Below, in pieces: positions 27,373-36,320 of a stretch of 64,000 nucleotides of DNA. The notes beneath the pieces are model-generated. The model did no database searches. It worked only from the letters and a program-made list of their open reading frames with translations, and was not told where the DNA came from. Position 1 is the first letter of the stretch, and each line of letters opens with the position of its first letter. The DNA comes from Flavobacterium gillisiae. Its GTDB lineage: Bacteria > Bacteroidota > Bacteroidia > Flavobacteriales > Flavobacteriaceae. A program made the position numbers and the translations under genes. The DNA is taken from NCBI RefSeq assembly GCF_900107635.1, contig NZ_FNRD01000005.1, positions 62,001-126,000 of the forward strand. The letters are read 5' to 3'.

Positions 27373-28428
27373 TTATTTAAGCGATTTCATATCAATTACA
27401 AATCTATATTTAACATCATTGCTTGTAACACGTTCATAAGCTGTATTAATATCTTGCATATTGATAAGCTCAATATCACTAGTAATATTATGTTCGCCAC
27501 AGAAATCTAACATCTCTTGTGTTTCTTTAATACCTCCAATTAAAGATCCAGCAATACGCTTACGTCCCATAATGATATTTCCTCCATGAAATGGTTTTAA
27601 AGGTTCTACCGCACCAACTAAAACCATTGTTGCATCAATTTTAAGTAATCCTAAATACGGATCCATTTCATGACCTACAGGAATTGTGTTTAAAATGAAA
27701 TCGAAACTACCTTGGTGTTTTTTCATGTCTTCTTGATCTTTCGACACTAAAACTTCATGAGCACCTAAACGTTTAGCGTCTTTTCCTTTTTCAGGTGATG
27801 TCGTAATCATAACAACGTGCGCACCTAAAGCATTAGCAAATTTAACTCCCATATGACCTAATCCTCCTAAACCGATCACTCCTACTTTATCTCCTTTTTT
27901 AACTTTCCAGTGACTTAATGGCGACCATGTAGTAACTCCTGCGCATAATAGCGGTGCAGTTGCTGCTTCGTCTAAATTTTCTGGAATACGTAGTACAAAT
28001 TTTTCATCAACAACTACTGATGTTGAATAACCGCCGTAAGTTTGTTTGCCTTCAATATGTTTATCAGGGCTATTATAAGTAAATGTTGCTCCATTTTCGC
28101 AAAATTGTTCTAAATCTTGCGCACAAGATGAACACGTTTGGCAAGAATCTACTAAACAACCTACCCCTACTAAATCACCTACTTTATGACTTTTTACACC
28201 ATTTCCAACTTCTACTACTCGACCAATAATCTCGTGTCCAGGGACTACTGGATACGTTGATCCATTCCATTCGTTTCTTGCTGTATGTATGTCACTATGA
28301 CATACACCGCAATAAGTAATATCAATTTTTACGTCGTCTGTTCCTACTGCTCTTCTTTCGATGTTTAAAGGTTTTAAATCTTCTGTTGATGCTGTTGCAC
28401 CATATGCTTTTACTATTGTAGTTGCCAT
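27373..28428 (-). CDS. NAD(P)-dependent zinc alcohol dehydrogenase (YahK/cinnamyl-type)
   Basis: 351-residue medium-chain dehydrogenase/reductase. Catalytic zinc ligands are in CGVCHSDIH and GHEIIGRV, structural zinc cysteines in CQTCSSCAQDLEQFC, and the cofactor motif in GLGGLGHMGVKFA. It is of the YahK/CAD type that reduces a broad range of aldehydes. The Old Yellow Enzyme gene lies 43 bases upstream on the same strand, so the pair could reduce enals first at the alkene and then at the aldehyde. Confidence 0.92.
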   Translation of the reverse strand: MATTIVKAYGATASTEDLKPLNIERRAVGTDDVKIDITYCGVCHSDIHTARNEWNGSTYPVVPGHEIIGRVVEVGNGVKSHKVGDLVGVGCLVDSCQTCSSCAQDLEQFCENGATFTYNSPDKHIEGKQTYGGYSTSVVVDEKFVLRIPENLDEAATAPLLCAGVTTWSPLSHWKVKKGDKVGVIGLGGLGHMGVKFANALGAHVVMITTSPEKGKDAKRLGAHEVLVSKDQEDMKKHQGSFDFILNTIPVGHEMDPYLGLLKIDATMVLVGAVEPLKPFHGGNIIMGRKRIAGSLIGGIKETQEMLDFCGEHNITSDIELINMQDINTAYERVTSNDVKYRFVIDMKSLK

Positions 28429-28471
28429 TATTATGTGATTTTTAAATTACTTATAATTTCTGTATTGTTAT

Positions 28472-29566
28472 TTATTTAGAAGCTTTTGGATAATCTGTGT
28501 ACCCTTCTGCTCCTCCTGCGTAAAATGTACTTTGATCCCACTCTGCTAAATCCAAATTGTTTTCAAAACGCTCTACTAAATCCGGATTAGATACGTATGG
28601 CTTACCGTAAGCTACTAAATCTGCATGACCTTCTTCAATTACTTTATTTCCTTTTTCTTGATCAAATGCTGAATTAATCATTAATGTTCCGTTATATAAA
28701 GGTCGGAAATATTTAGCGATTTCTGTCACAGCATATGGTATTTCTGAAACATCTGTAAAAGGTTCAGAAAGATGAACGTAAGCTAAATTATAATCATTTA
28801 ATTTTTTAATAATGTATTCAAATGTTGGGATTGTGTCTTCATCCATAGTCGTTCCGAATGGACCACTTAATGATGGATTAAAACGTGCTCCAATTTTTTC
28901 CTGCGGAATGACTTCTTTAATCGCGTCTAAAACTTCAAAAAATATACGGGCTTTGTTTTCAATACTTCCACCATACTCATCCGTTCTTTTATTAGACGTT
29001 CCGTTAAAGAACTGCTGAAACAAATAGCCATTAGAGGAATGTATTTCTACTCCATCAAAACCGGCTTTTACTGCATTTGCAGCTGAATGTTGAAAATCTT
29101 TTACCGTAGTTTTAATATCTTCAATGGTCATTTCCTTAGGTGTAACAGTATCCTTAAACCCTTCTGGGGTAAATGATTTATCGTTAGGATTTATAGCTGA
29201 AGAGGATAATGGTAATGCACCGTTATGAAAATCAGGATGAGACATACGTCCTACGTGCCACAATTGAATAAAGATTTTCCCGCCTTTATCATGTACACGT
29301 TTGGTTACTTTTTTCCAACCTTCTACTTGCTCATCTGAGTAGATCCCAGCTGTGTTGATATAACCTACAGCATCACGTGACACTTGCGAACCTTCAGTAA
29401 TAATTAAACCTGCTGATGCACGTTGCTCGTAATACAAGCCATGTAGCTCATCTGTTGGAACGTTACCTTCATTATTTGCTCTACCACGTGTCATAGGTGC
29501 CATGACAACTCTGTTATTAAGGTTAATATTTTTGTTATATGGTGTTAATAAATGCTGTTTGCTCAT
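28472..29566 (-). CDS. Alkene reductase, Old Yellow Enzyme family (NemA-like)
   Basis: 364-residue FMN TIM barrel. Features include APMTRGRANNEG near the N-terminus, the substrate-binding His/Asn pair in VEIHSSNGYLFQQF, and the family signature NKRTDEYGGSIENKARIFFE. It reduces activated C=C bonds such as N-ethylmaleimide and enones with NAD(P)H. First gene of a two-gene unit with the alcohol dehydrogenase. A TAAATTTG box (29595-29602) and an FNR/Crp-like palindrome (29625-29638) lie upstream. Confidence 0.94.
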   Translation of the reverse strand: MSKQHLLTPYNKNINLNNRVVMAPMTRGRANNEGNVPTDELHGLYYEQRASAGLIITEGSQVSRDAVGYINTAGIYSDEQVEGWKKVTKRVHDKGGKIFIQLWHVGRMSHPDFHNGALPLSSSAINPNDKSFTPEGFKDTVTPKEMTIEDIKTTVKDFQHSAANAVKAGFDGVEIHSSNGYLFQQFFNGTSNKRTDEYGGSIENKARIFFEVLDAIKEVIPQEKIGARFNPSLSGPFGTTMDEDTIPTFEYIIKKLNDYNLAYVHLSEPFTDVSEIPYAVTEIAKYFRPLYNGTLMINSAFDQEKGNKVIEEGHADLVAYGKPYVSNPDLVERFENNLDLAEWDQSTFYAGGAEGYTDYPKASK

Positions 29567-29594
29567 GTTATTTTTTATAAATTTTTAATTCCTA

Positions 29595-29638
29595 CAAATT
29601 TACATTACCGTACCACCAATATCATTGACCTAGATCAA
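29595..29638 (-). promoter_or_regulatory. Candidate promoter and FNR/Crp-like site for the OYE/ADH unit
   Basis: TAAATTTG (minus strand, 29595-29602) fits the Bacteroidota -7 box. TTGACCTAGATCAA at 29625-29638 differs by one base from the FNR-type TTGAT-N4-ATCAA palindrome and lies about 60 bases before the ATG, in a position suited to regulator control. No good -33 TTG at normal spacing was found, which fits activator dependence. Confidence 0.4.
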
Positions 29639-29928
29639 TTAGGATTAATTTAACTTTATTTTCAACAGCAATAATATGGGCTTTAATTCGAATTGGCTGT
29701 AGTTTTAACCTGAACCCGCATTAAGTTTTGTTTTCTATTTTGAATGATAATCGGCAAAAAACTTTTAAGCAAATCAATCTAAAGGATCGTTCCTATTCAT
29801 CGAATTGAATCCTAAATTTAGAGACAAATGATTAACTCCCAATCGAAAACTCAAATGTATATATTTTGGTTTAATAACGGTTTTGTCGGCTTTGTTTGTG
29901 TTTTCGAAATTCTTCATTTACTGTGATA
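29639..29928. other. Non-coding stretch
   Basis: About 290 AT-rich bases without a gene or recognised repeat, between the OYE promoter region and the terminator of the dehalogenase operon. Together with 29955-30113 it makes up most of the 547-base gap. Confidence 0.5.
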
Positions 29929-29954
29929 TAAAAAAGTCGCCCTAAAGCGACTTT
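29929..29954 (-). terminator. Terminator of the dehalogenase operon
   Basis: AAAGTCGC (29933-29940) and GCGACTTT (29947-29954) form an 8-base stem with a 6-base loop; read on the minus strand it is followed by a run of six T. It lies 160 bases after the last gene of the unit 31798-30114. Confidence 0.7.
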
Positions 29955-30113
29955 AATTTACGGAAAGTTTTAGTATCTAACTAAAAACAACCTTTTAGCG
30001 TAAGCTAATATTGAATTTATTACCTCTAAGAAATGTATTCTACAGTAGGGTTACATCTGAAAATGTAAAAGGAATTTGTAGATTCCTCTGTACCACCATT
30101 AAAAACCACTCCT

Positions 30114-30512
30114 TTAATTTGTTTTGCCTACAATCAATTTTGAAAACGGAATTCCCGTGACTTGTACGCTTCCCACTATGAAAACTATTGCTAATACTAA
30201 ATCCATTCCAGTAGTGTATAGCATTGCTTGTGGAACTTCGCCAACCGTTGTAGCATAGGATACTAGAAACACGTTAAATAAACGTACTAAACCATTCCAA
30301 AGGATTATGGACGCTCGTGTGTTTATATCCTGTAGTGACCAAATAAGTGATGCTCCAGCAAAGATTATAAATGCTCCTGCTATCGAGTTGGTTATTAAAG
30401 CTTCGCCTGTTTTGCTGGAAATAGCTTGTGCAATCATCATAATACCAATTGGAAAGTTTAAAATACTTGTGATAAGGACGAATTTTTTAAATATGTTGTT
30501 TGAATTTTTCAT
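30114..30512 (-). CDS. Small four-helix membrane protein, unknown function
   Basis: 132 residues with four hydrophobic segments (starting around FVLITSILNFPIGIMMI, then SIAGAFIIFAGASLIWSL, LVRLFNVFLVSYA, and MDLVLAIVFIVGSVQV). No signature recognised. It follows the TfoX-like gene by 9 bases and is the last gene before the terminator at 29929, so it belongs to the TetR-regulated dehalogenase operon. Confidence 0.7.
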   Translation of the reverse strand: MKNSNNIFKKFVLITSILNFPIGIMMIAQAISSKTGEALITNSIAGAFIIFAGASLIWSLQDINTRASIILWNGLVRLFNVFLVSYATTVGEVPQAMLYTTGMDLVLAIVFIVGSVQVTGIPFSKLIVGKTN

Positions 30513-30521
30513 TTTTTGAAT

Positions 30522-30851
30522 TTATTTTATTTTATTTTTTTGAATTTGTAATGATGCTTCAGCCCAAAGAATAATTTGACTAGAGTTTTCCAGGATTTCG
30601 ATAGGAACTTCATAAAAAGAAGCCACCACACTGTTGTTTTTAAAAAGTTTCAGGGTTTCAGAACCTGCCGCTAAATAGTGCTCTTTATTGGTATCATCAA
30701 CTTTAAAATACAGTGCTTCTTTCGAAACTATCCCGAATATCAACTCGTCGGCATAGAGACCTACACAACCAAACATTCGTTTTGTGTGCACCGTTTTCCA
30801 ATTTGACAATTGGTCCAGTATAAAATCTAAATAATCAGTTGATGCTGCCAT
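30522..30851 (-). CDS. TfoX/Sxy N-terminal domain protein
   Basis: 109 residues matching the TfoX N-terminal domain: RMFGCVGLYADELIFGIV followed by LYFKVDD and a C-terminal LILWAEAS-type helix. In Haemophilus and Vibrio, TfoX controls competence, but short stand-alone copies like this occur widely and usually have no proven role. It lies 11 bases after the dehalogenase stop and 9 bases before the membrane protein gene. Confidence 0.8.
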   Translation of the reverse strand: MAASTDYLDFILDQLSNWKTVHTKRMFGCVGLYADELIFGIVSKEALYFKVDDTNKEHYLAAGSETLKLFKNNSVVASFYEVPIEILENSSQIILWAEASLQIQKNKIK

Positions 30852-30862
30852 TTTGAATTTAA

Positions 30863-31798
30863 TTATATATTTTTCAGAATTCTTCTTAAAGATAATACAA
30901 AACTCTCCGGACTATCTTCTTGTGTAAAATGACCCGCATCTGGGAGTAATTGTACGGCTGCATCAGGAAAAATCGAATGCCACTTATCTTGAATTTCTTG
31001 AGAAGCTACTGCTTCATCTTTTAATCCGAAAATAAATTCAACCGGTTTTTCTTGAAGCGTGCTTAGTTTGCCTTCTAATTCTTCTAACCAATCAGCTGCC
31101 AAGGTTATTTGTGCTGGAAAAACAGCGGTTCCTTTTCTAGACTCTTTGGTTGGGAAAGCCATCGCGTACGCATCTGTAACCGCTTTATTACTGCTTGATT
31201 TGACATTAATTGAACCTTGTATTAATGTGGTTGCAAAAAAGTTTTCGTCTATAATTTTGGCCTGCATTTCTGGAGTTCTCATGTACATAGAAAAATCCTT
31301 CATCTTACCCTCTGCTTTCCAAGCCCAAGTATTGCTTATTACAATTCCCAAAACTTTGTCAGGGTTATTGGTAGCAACAGCTAATCCTGTTGGTCCTCCC
31401 CAATCTTGAACAACTATGATAAATTTATCTAGTTTTAAATGCTCAAAAAGTAGCGCACTAATCCATTCTACATGTTCTTGTGGTGTAAAACCATAATTCT
31501 CGGGAGTGTCTGAAAATCCAAATCCGGGCAAATCATAAGCGATTATTCTAGCTTCACCCGAAAGTTCTTTGATTATATTTCGATTCAAAAAAGACCAATC
31601 GGGGTTTCCGTGAGTTAATACAATGGAAATTCCTTCGCCTTCATCTATATAATGCATGGATGTTCCCTCTTTTTCGAACCAATTGCTCCTAAAAGGATAC
31701 TCCGTTTTATCCACAATAAAAGGTCTTTGCTTTTTGTTGTTACTATCTTTATTGAAAATTACGGGATCAGGTATTTGCATGTTTATTTCGTTTTCCAT
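30863..31798 (-). CDS. Haloalkane dehalogenase-like alpha/beta hydrolase (subfamily III type)
   Basis: 311 residues with all five residues of a haloalkane dehalogenase placed as expected: nucleophile Asp132 followed by halide-binding Trp133 in VVQDWGGPTG, Asn65 in THGNPDW as the second halide stabiliser, acid Asp261 in GLKDEAV, and His290 in DAGHFTQED. The nucleophile being Asp rather than Ser and the Trp next to it distinguish it from ordinary esterases. Reaction: hydrolysis of a carbon-halogen bond to an alcohol. Other options are fluoroacetate dehalogenase or epoxide hydrolase, which share Asp. First gene of the operon, with a TetR-type operator 36-51 bases upstream. Confidence 0.82.
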   Translation of the reverse strand: MENEINMQIPDPVIFNKDSNNKKQRPFIVDKTEYPFRSNWFEKEGTSMHYIDEGEGISIVLTHGNPDWSFLNRNIIKELSGEARIIAYDLPGFGFSDTPENYGFTPQEHVEWISALLFEHLKLDKFIIVVQDWGGPTGLAVATNNPDKVLGIVISNTWAWKAEGKMKDFSMYMRTPEMQAKIIDENFFATTLIQGSINVKSSSNKAVTDAYAMAFPTKESRKGTAVFPAQITLAADWLEELEGKLSTLQEKPVEFIFGLKDEAVASQEIQDKWHSIFPDAAVQLLPDAGHFTQEDSPESFVLSLRRILKNI

Positions 31799-31833
31799 TT
31801 TTATTACAATTATTATTTTAGTATGTTTGTTTT

Positions 31834-31849
31834 CTAATCATTTGATTAG
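31834..31849. promoter_or_regulatory. Putative TetR operator upstream of the dehalogenase
   Basis: CTAATCATTTGATTAG, a 16-base near-palindrome, differs by one base from the perfect palindrome upstream of the tetR gene (32455-32470). It sits between the tetR 3' end and the dehalogenase start, the classic place for an operator of the local repressor. Confidence 0.7.
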
Positions 31850-31868
31850 TTATGATTCAAAAAAAGGC

Positions 31869-32432
31869 TTATATGTTTGTAAATGTCATTTCTATATAGT
31901 CCTCGATGACATTTTGCTCTTGTACTTTAGTTGCTAAACCCAAACCGCCAATCGCCAAAACAAGATAGTTCACTTGTTTTTTTATAGTTTCAGTATCTTT
32001 TGTAGAAGCGAATTCTAGGTTCTTTTTAAATAAAGCTCTTAAGTGTTGTTCGTAGTTGGAAATTAGAGAACCGACTTGTTCGTCCATTTCTAAACCAAAT
32101 TCAGACATAGTGTTGACCATTAAACAACCTCTTTTGGTGTTGTCAAGATTTGTAAAAGCAGCAAATGCGTAAAAGAAGTTTTTAATATTTTCAATTCCAT
32201 TTGAACTGTCTTCAAAGGTTTTCAATAACTGGTGCAACTTAGTTTTATACATTTTTAAGCTTTCTAAAAAAACAGCTTGCTTGTTACCAAAACTAGCATT
32301 TATAGAAAATTGATTGATTCCCATTTCTTTAGACAACATTCGTAATGAGGTGCTATTATATCCGCTTTTCCAGAATAAATCCATCGCACGTTCTAGTACT
32401 TCTACTTCATTATATTTTTTGTCTCTAGGCAT
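31869..32432 (-). CDS. TetR/AcrR family transcriptional regulator
   Basis: 187 residues with an N-terminal TetR DNA-binding helix-turn-helix (LERAMDLFWKSGYNSTSLRMLSKEMGINQFSI) and a variable ligand-binding C-terminus. It lies upstream of and on the same strand as the dehalogenase operon. Two nearly identical 16-base palindromes, one beside its own promoter and one before the dehalogenase, are probable binding sites, so it likely represses itself and that operon until an inducer binds. It also faces the molybdoenzyme genes across 243 bases. Confidence 0.92.
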   Translation of the reverse strand: MPRDKKYNEVEVLERAMDLFWKSGYNSTSLRMLSKEMGINQFSINASFGNKQAVFLESLKMYKTKLHQLLKTFEDSSNGIENIKNFFYAFAAFTNLDNTKRGCLMVNTMSEFGLEMDEQVGSLISNYEQHLRALFKKNLEFASTKDTETIKKQVNYLVLAIGGLGLATKVQEQNVIEDYIEMTFTNI

Positions 32433-32447
32433 AAAACTAAATTAGAT

Positions 32448-32470
32448 GACAAAACTAATCAATTGATTAG
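32448..32470 (-). promoter_or_regulatory. tetR -7 box with overlapping perfect palindromic operator
   Basis: TAGTTTTG on the minus strand (32448-32455) matches TANNTTTG. Directly upstream and sharing one base is CTAATCAATTGATTAG (32455-32470), a perfect 16-base palindrome. Binding here would block tetR transcription and could also affect the divergent molybdoenzyme genes starting at 32676. Confidence 0.7.
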
Positions 32471-32675
32471 AAAGGAAAGTAAGTTTTAACAAATACTTTT
32501 AAAATTTAATCACAAATGAATTAGTTATAATTTGTGGTTATGTGATTATTTATATAAAAAGATCTTTGAAAAGTACTTTATGATAAATTACTCTTAAAAT
32601 AAGGTAAAATACCTTCATAAAAGAATTCAAAAAAGGATTAAATTGTACCTTTCTTAAAATTTAAATGAATTTGGT

Positions 32676-33137
32676 ATGATCACATTAGTAGTTAACAAAA
32701 AGAAACACAATCTAGATGCGTCTCCAGACATGCCTCTCTTATGGGCATTACGCGATACGTTAGGACTTACAGGAACTAAATATGGCTGTGGCGTTGGCGC
32801 CTGCGGTGCTTGTAAAATCTTAGTCAATGACGAAGTTACCTACTCTTGTTTGACACCAGTTTCGGCTGCCGTTGGCAAAGAAATAACCACGGTCGAAGGG
32901 GCTACGCCTAACTTACAATTACTCCAAATAGCATGGATTGAATTTAATGTCCCACAGTGCGGATTTTGTCAACCAGGTCAATTAATTGCTGCTACTTCCT
33001 TATTAAATTCCAATAGCAACCCTACAGACGAAGAAATCGATGACGCCATGAGTGGAAATATTTGCCGTTGCGGAACCTACCAACGCATCAAAAAAGCCAT
33101 TCATCATACGGTTGAACTTAAAAAACAACAAAAATAA
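32676..33137 (+). CDS. (2Fe-2S) small subunit of aldehyde/isoquinoline-type oxidoreductase (IorA-like)
   Basis: 153 residues carrying two [2Fe-2S] clusters. The plant-ferredoxin-type motif is YGCGVGACGACKILVN plus a later Cys (TYSC); the second helical domain has CGFCQPGQ and ICRCGTY. It passes electrons from the molybdopterin subunit encoded next (the two genes share one base, TAATG). The absence of a FAD subunit gene fits IorAB-type enzymes, which use cytochrome c as acceptor; a cytochrome c gene lies at 37628. Confidence 0.92.
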   Translation: MITLVVNKKKHNLDASPDMPLLWALRDTLGLTGTKYGCGVGACGACKILVNDEVTYSCLTPVSAAVGKEITTVEGATPNLQLLQIAWIEFNVPQCGFCQPGQLIAATSLLNSNSNPTDEEIDDAMSGNICRCGTYQRIKKAIHHTVELKKQQK

Positions 33138-35320
33138 TGAGCGATATTCAAAACATAAGCAGGAGATCATTTATCAAAAATATAGGATTAACTTCAGGCG
33201 CATTGATCATTGGATCTCATTTGTCTTTGTTTGCCAATGAAACAGAATCCGTTTTGGCTGGTGCTTTTCAACCCAATTTATTTGTCGAATTAAAACCCGA
33301 CGGTAGTTTGACTTTAATCGCTTCTCGTTCTGAAATGGGAAATGGCGTTCGAACCTCTCTAACCTCTGTCATTGCAGACGAAATGGAAGCCGATTGGAAT
33401 AGAGTGAGCGTTGAGCAAGCTATTGGACATAAAAAATACGGCGACCAAAATACTGATGGGTCTCGTTCTGTACGTTATTTATACGAAACCATGCGAAAAA
33501 TGGGAGCGACGACTCGCATGATTTTGATCTCGGCAGCCGCTCAAAAATGGAAGGTTCTTGAATCTGAATGTCATGCCGAAAATCATTTTATAGTACATAA
33601 AAACGGTAAAAAAATAGGCTTCGGAGATTTGGTCGAAATAGCCAAAACAATCGAAGCACCAAAAGATATTATTCTAAAAGATCCAAAAGACTTTAAATAC
33701 ATTGGTAAAAACCTAAAAAGTATTGATGTCGAAAAATACGTAACAGGAAGCGCCATTTTTGGACTCGATTTCCGTTTGCCAAATATGAAATTTGCTGCCA
33801 TTGCAAGATGTCCCGTAACTTTTGGAACGGTAAAGTCCTTTGACAAAACTGAAGCCATGAAAATTCCGGGTGTCGAAGCTGTTTTTGAAATTGAGCGCAT
33901 CGAGACTCCTTTTGGTGCATTGGGCGGAGTTGCCGTCGTTGCCTCCAATACTTGGGCAGCTTTCAAAGGAAAAGAAGCTTTGATTATCGAATGGGATAAC
34001 GGTAAAAACGGCAGTTATGATTCGGTTAAATACATGGAAATGTTAACCGAAAACGTCCACAAACCTGGTGTAGTGAGTAAAACCAGAGGTAATATAGAAG
34101 CCGCTTTTTCCGCTTCCGCGAAAGTGATCGAGAGTACCTACCAATTGCCGCATTTGTCACACGCACCCATGGAAGTGCCTAACACTGTGGCTTGGGTCAA
34201 GGAAAACAGTTGCGAAGTATGGTGCCCAACACAAAACCCACAAGCAGCACATGAAGAAGTAAAAAACTATTTGGGATTTGACGATGAAAAAGTTATCATC
34301 AACGTCACCTTACTAGGCGGTGGTTTTGGCCGAAAATCAAAACCTGATTATGTGGTTGAAGCAGCTATAATATCCAAAGCCATAAAAGCACCCGTTCAAG
34401 TAGTTTGGACACGTGAAGATGAAACGCAACACGGTTATTATCACACCGTAAGTGCACAATATATGAAAGCATCTCTGGACGAAAAAGGAAATGTAACCGG
34501 ATGGTTGCATCGTTTTGCTTTTCCACCTATCAAATCAACTTTTGATCCTACGGCAGATTATCCAAATGGTTGGGAAATCACCTCGGCTTCTGAAGTTCCT
34601 TTCGACATTAAAAATTTTCAAATCGAAGTAGGTCAAGCGCCTGCCATGGTGCGAATTGGATGGTTGCGCTCTGTAATTAACATTCCGCACGGATTTTCGA
34701 TCAATGTTTTCACAGATGAATTGGCACATGCCGCAAACCAAGATCCTTTGGCTTTTAATTTAAAATTACTAGGTGAAGACAGCACTCCAGAAGACAATAA
34801 AAGCAATAAATTCAGTGCTACTCGATTGAAGAATGTATTGAAAAAAGCAGCAGGAAATGCGGGTTGGGGCAAGCCTCTTCCAGAAGGGCACGCGCAAGGT
34901 TTGGCCGTTCATTATAGTTTCATGTCCTATGTAGCCTCTGTAGTCGAAGTTTCTATGGTAGAGGGTATCGTGAAAATTCACAAAATTAATACCGTGATTG
35001 ATTGCGGAATAGTGGTCAACAAAAATACAGTTATTGCACAAATGGAAGGTGCTGCTATTTTTGGTATGTCACTCGCTTTTTACGGAAAAATAACCGCCAA
35101 AGACGGTGCGATTGAGCAAAGTAATTTTGGTGATTATCGAATGGTTCGAATGAATGAAGCACCTAAAATTGAAGTAGAAATCGTAGAAAGTACCGCTCCA
35201 CCAACAGGAGTGGGAGAACCGGGTGTGCCTGTGATTGCTCCTGCTATTGTAAATGCTATTTTTAAATTGACTGGTAAACGCTACCGCAATTTACCGCTGA
35301 GTGATTATGAATTGGTTTAG
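33137..35320 (+). CDS. Molybdopterin-binding subunit of IorB-type aldehyde/N-heterocycle oxidoreductase
   Basis: 727 residues. The N-terminus has a Tat-type signal (SRRSFIKNIGLTSGALIIGS), so the folded holoenzyme should be exported to the periplasm together with the small subunit. The core shows molybdopterin/Mo motifs including LLGGGFGRKS, and the catalytic glutamate in GVGEPGVP near the C-terminus. The substrate could be an aldehyde or an N-heteroaromatic and is not readable. Maturation genes (XdhC, MocA-like) follow. Confidence 0.92.
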   Translation: MSDIQNISRRSFIKNIGLTSGALIIGSHLSLFANETESVLAGAFQPNLFVELKPDGSLTLIASRSEMGNGVRTSLTSVIADEMEADWNRVSVEQAIGHKKYGDQNTDGSRSVRYLYETMRKMGATTRMILISAAAQKWKVLESECHAENHFIVHKNGKKIGFGDLVEIAKTIEAPKDIILKDPKDFKYIGKNLKSIDVEKYVTGSAIFGLDFRLPNMKFAAIARCPVTFGTVKSFDKTEAMKIPGVEAVFEIERIETPFGALGGVAVVASNTWAAFKGKEALIIEWDNGKNGSYDSVKYMEMLTENVHKPGVVSKTRGNIEAAFSASAKVIESTYQLPHLSHAPMEVPNTVAWVKENSCEVWCPTQNPQAAHEEVKNYLGFDDEKVIINVTLLGGGFGRKSKPDYVVEAAIISKAIKAPVQVVWTREDETQHGYYHTVSAQYMKASLDEKGNVTGWLHRFAFPPIKSTFDPTADYPNGWEITSASEVPFDIKNFQIEVGQAPAMVRIGWLRSVINIPHGFSINVFTDELAHAANQDPLAFNLKLLGEDSTPEDNKSNKFSATRLKNVLKKAAGNAGWGKPLPEGHAQGLAVHYSFMSYVASVVEVSMVEGIVKIHKINTVIDCGIVVNKNTVIAQMEGAAIFGMSLAFYGKITAKDGAIEQSNFGDYRMVRMNEAPKIEVEIVESTAPPTGVGEPGVPVIAPAIVNAIFKLTGKRYRNLPLSDYELV

Positions 35321-35468
35321 ATTCTTAAACCTTTTTATTAATTAGTTGTCCAAAACCTAAGCAAAACCGAACACTATTGGCTATTTTACAGCTATTTAGC
35401 TATGTATTATTTTTCAATTTTAAAGAAATAACAGTACTTAGTTATTGAAATTAAGACTTTGAAATTAT

Positions 35469-35526
35469 AAACCATTAAGAAATTTAGAGAATTAAGGCTT
35501 ATTGAATCTTAATTTCTTAATGGTTT
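35469..35526. repeat. 16-base perfect inverted repeat between IorB and XdhC genes
   Basis: AAACCATTAAGAAATT (35469-35484) is repeated inverted at 35511-35526 around a 26-base loop, followed after the stem by AAAA rather than T. Read leftward it is T-rich. It may be a processing or attenuation structure separating the enzyme genes from the maturation genes in the same transcript. Confidence 0.6.
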
Positions 35527-35558
35527 AAAAAAAACATTTTATACCAAACAAGATTTAA

Positions 35559-36320
35559 ATGAATAATTGGCTTGCCTTATTACAAGATTTTAAAACCAAG
35601 AATACTCCGGTAGCTTTGGTAACAGTAACTCATATTTTGGGTTCAGCACCTTGTAGATTAGGTGCAAAGATGATTGTCGTAAACCAAAAAGAATTTTACG
35701 GCACTATAGGAGGCGGAAAACTGGAATTTCAAATTATTGATGAAGCAGTTACGGCCATACAAGAGAACAAAACAAAATATTTTAGTTATACTTTAGGCCC
35801 CGAATTTGAGCAATGTTGCGGCGGAAAAGTAGCCTTATTAATTGAACCTATGAATCAATCTCCTCAGTTGCATTTGTTTGGCGCAGGCCACATTGGCATT
35901 GCTCTTTGTGATATTATGAAAGACACCCCTTTTGGAATTCAGCTGTATGATACTAGAGAAAACTGGCAAGAAACCATTGCCATTGATTCTACAATAGCAT
36001 ACCACAATGAACCGTTTGACTTATACAAACAAACGGTGGGCTGGGGCGATAATTGCTATGCCGTAATTATGACCCACGACCACAAATTGGATTTTGAAAT
36101 AACTGCATTGGCTTTGGCTTGCCAAACAAAATACATTGGTTTGATTGGCAGCAAGACCAAGAAAAATAGATTCAATGCTATGCTTATAAAAGAATTGGGA
36201 ATGGCAGAAGGAATTACGCCAGTACATTGCCCAATTGGACTAGACTTGGGGGGAAATACCCCCAAAGAAATTGCTATCAGCATTGCCTCTGAATTACTGA
36301 AAGTTTATTATGGAAAATAA
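35559..36320 (+). CDS. XdhC/CoxF family molybdenum-enzyme maturation factor
   Basis: 253 residues. XdhC proteins bind the molybdenum cofactor, help sulfurate it and insert it into the xanthine-dehydrogenase family. Visible parts are the N-terminal XdhC motif (YGTIGGGKLEFQ, CCGGKVALLIEP) and a Rossmann-like C-terminal domain starting LHLFGAGHIGIALCDI, ending GLIGSKTKKNRF and DLGGNTPKEIAISI. It overlaps the next gene by 11 bases and surely serves the IorAB enzyme encoded just upstream. Confidence 0.92.
   Translation: MNNWLALLQDFKTKNTPVALVTVTHILGSAPCRLGAKMIVVNQKEFYGTIGGGKLEFQIIDEAVTAIQENKTKYFSYTLGPEFEQCCGGKVALLIEPMNQSPQLHLFGAGHIGIALCDIMKDTPFGIQLYDTRENWQETIAIDSTIAYHNEPFDLYKQTVGWGDNCYAVIMTHDHKLDFEITALALACQTKYIGLIGSKTKKNRFNAMLIKELGMAEGITPVHCPIGLDLGGNTPKEIAISIASELLKVYYGK

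Noticed and set aside
34535..35041. Minus-strand frames within the molybdopterin subunit gene
   Set aside because: They are antisense shadows of a long, well-supported gene with clear family motifs.
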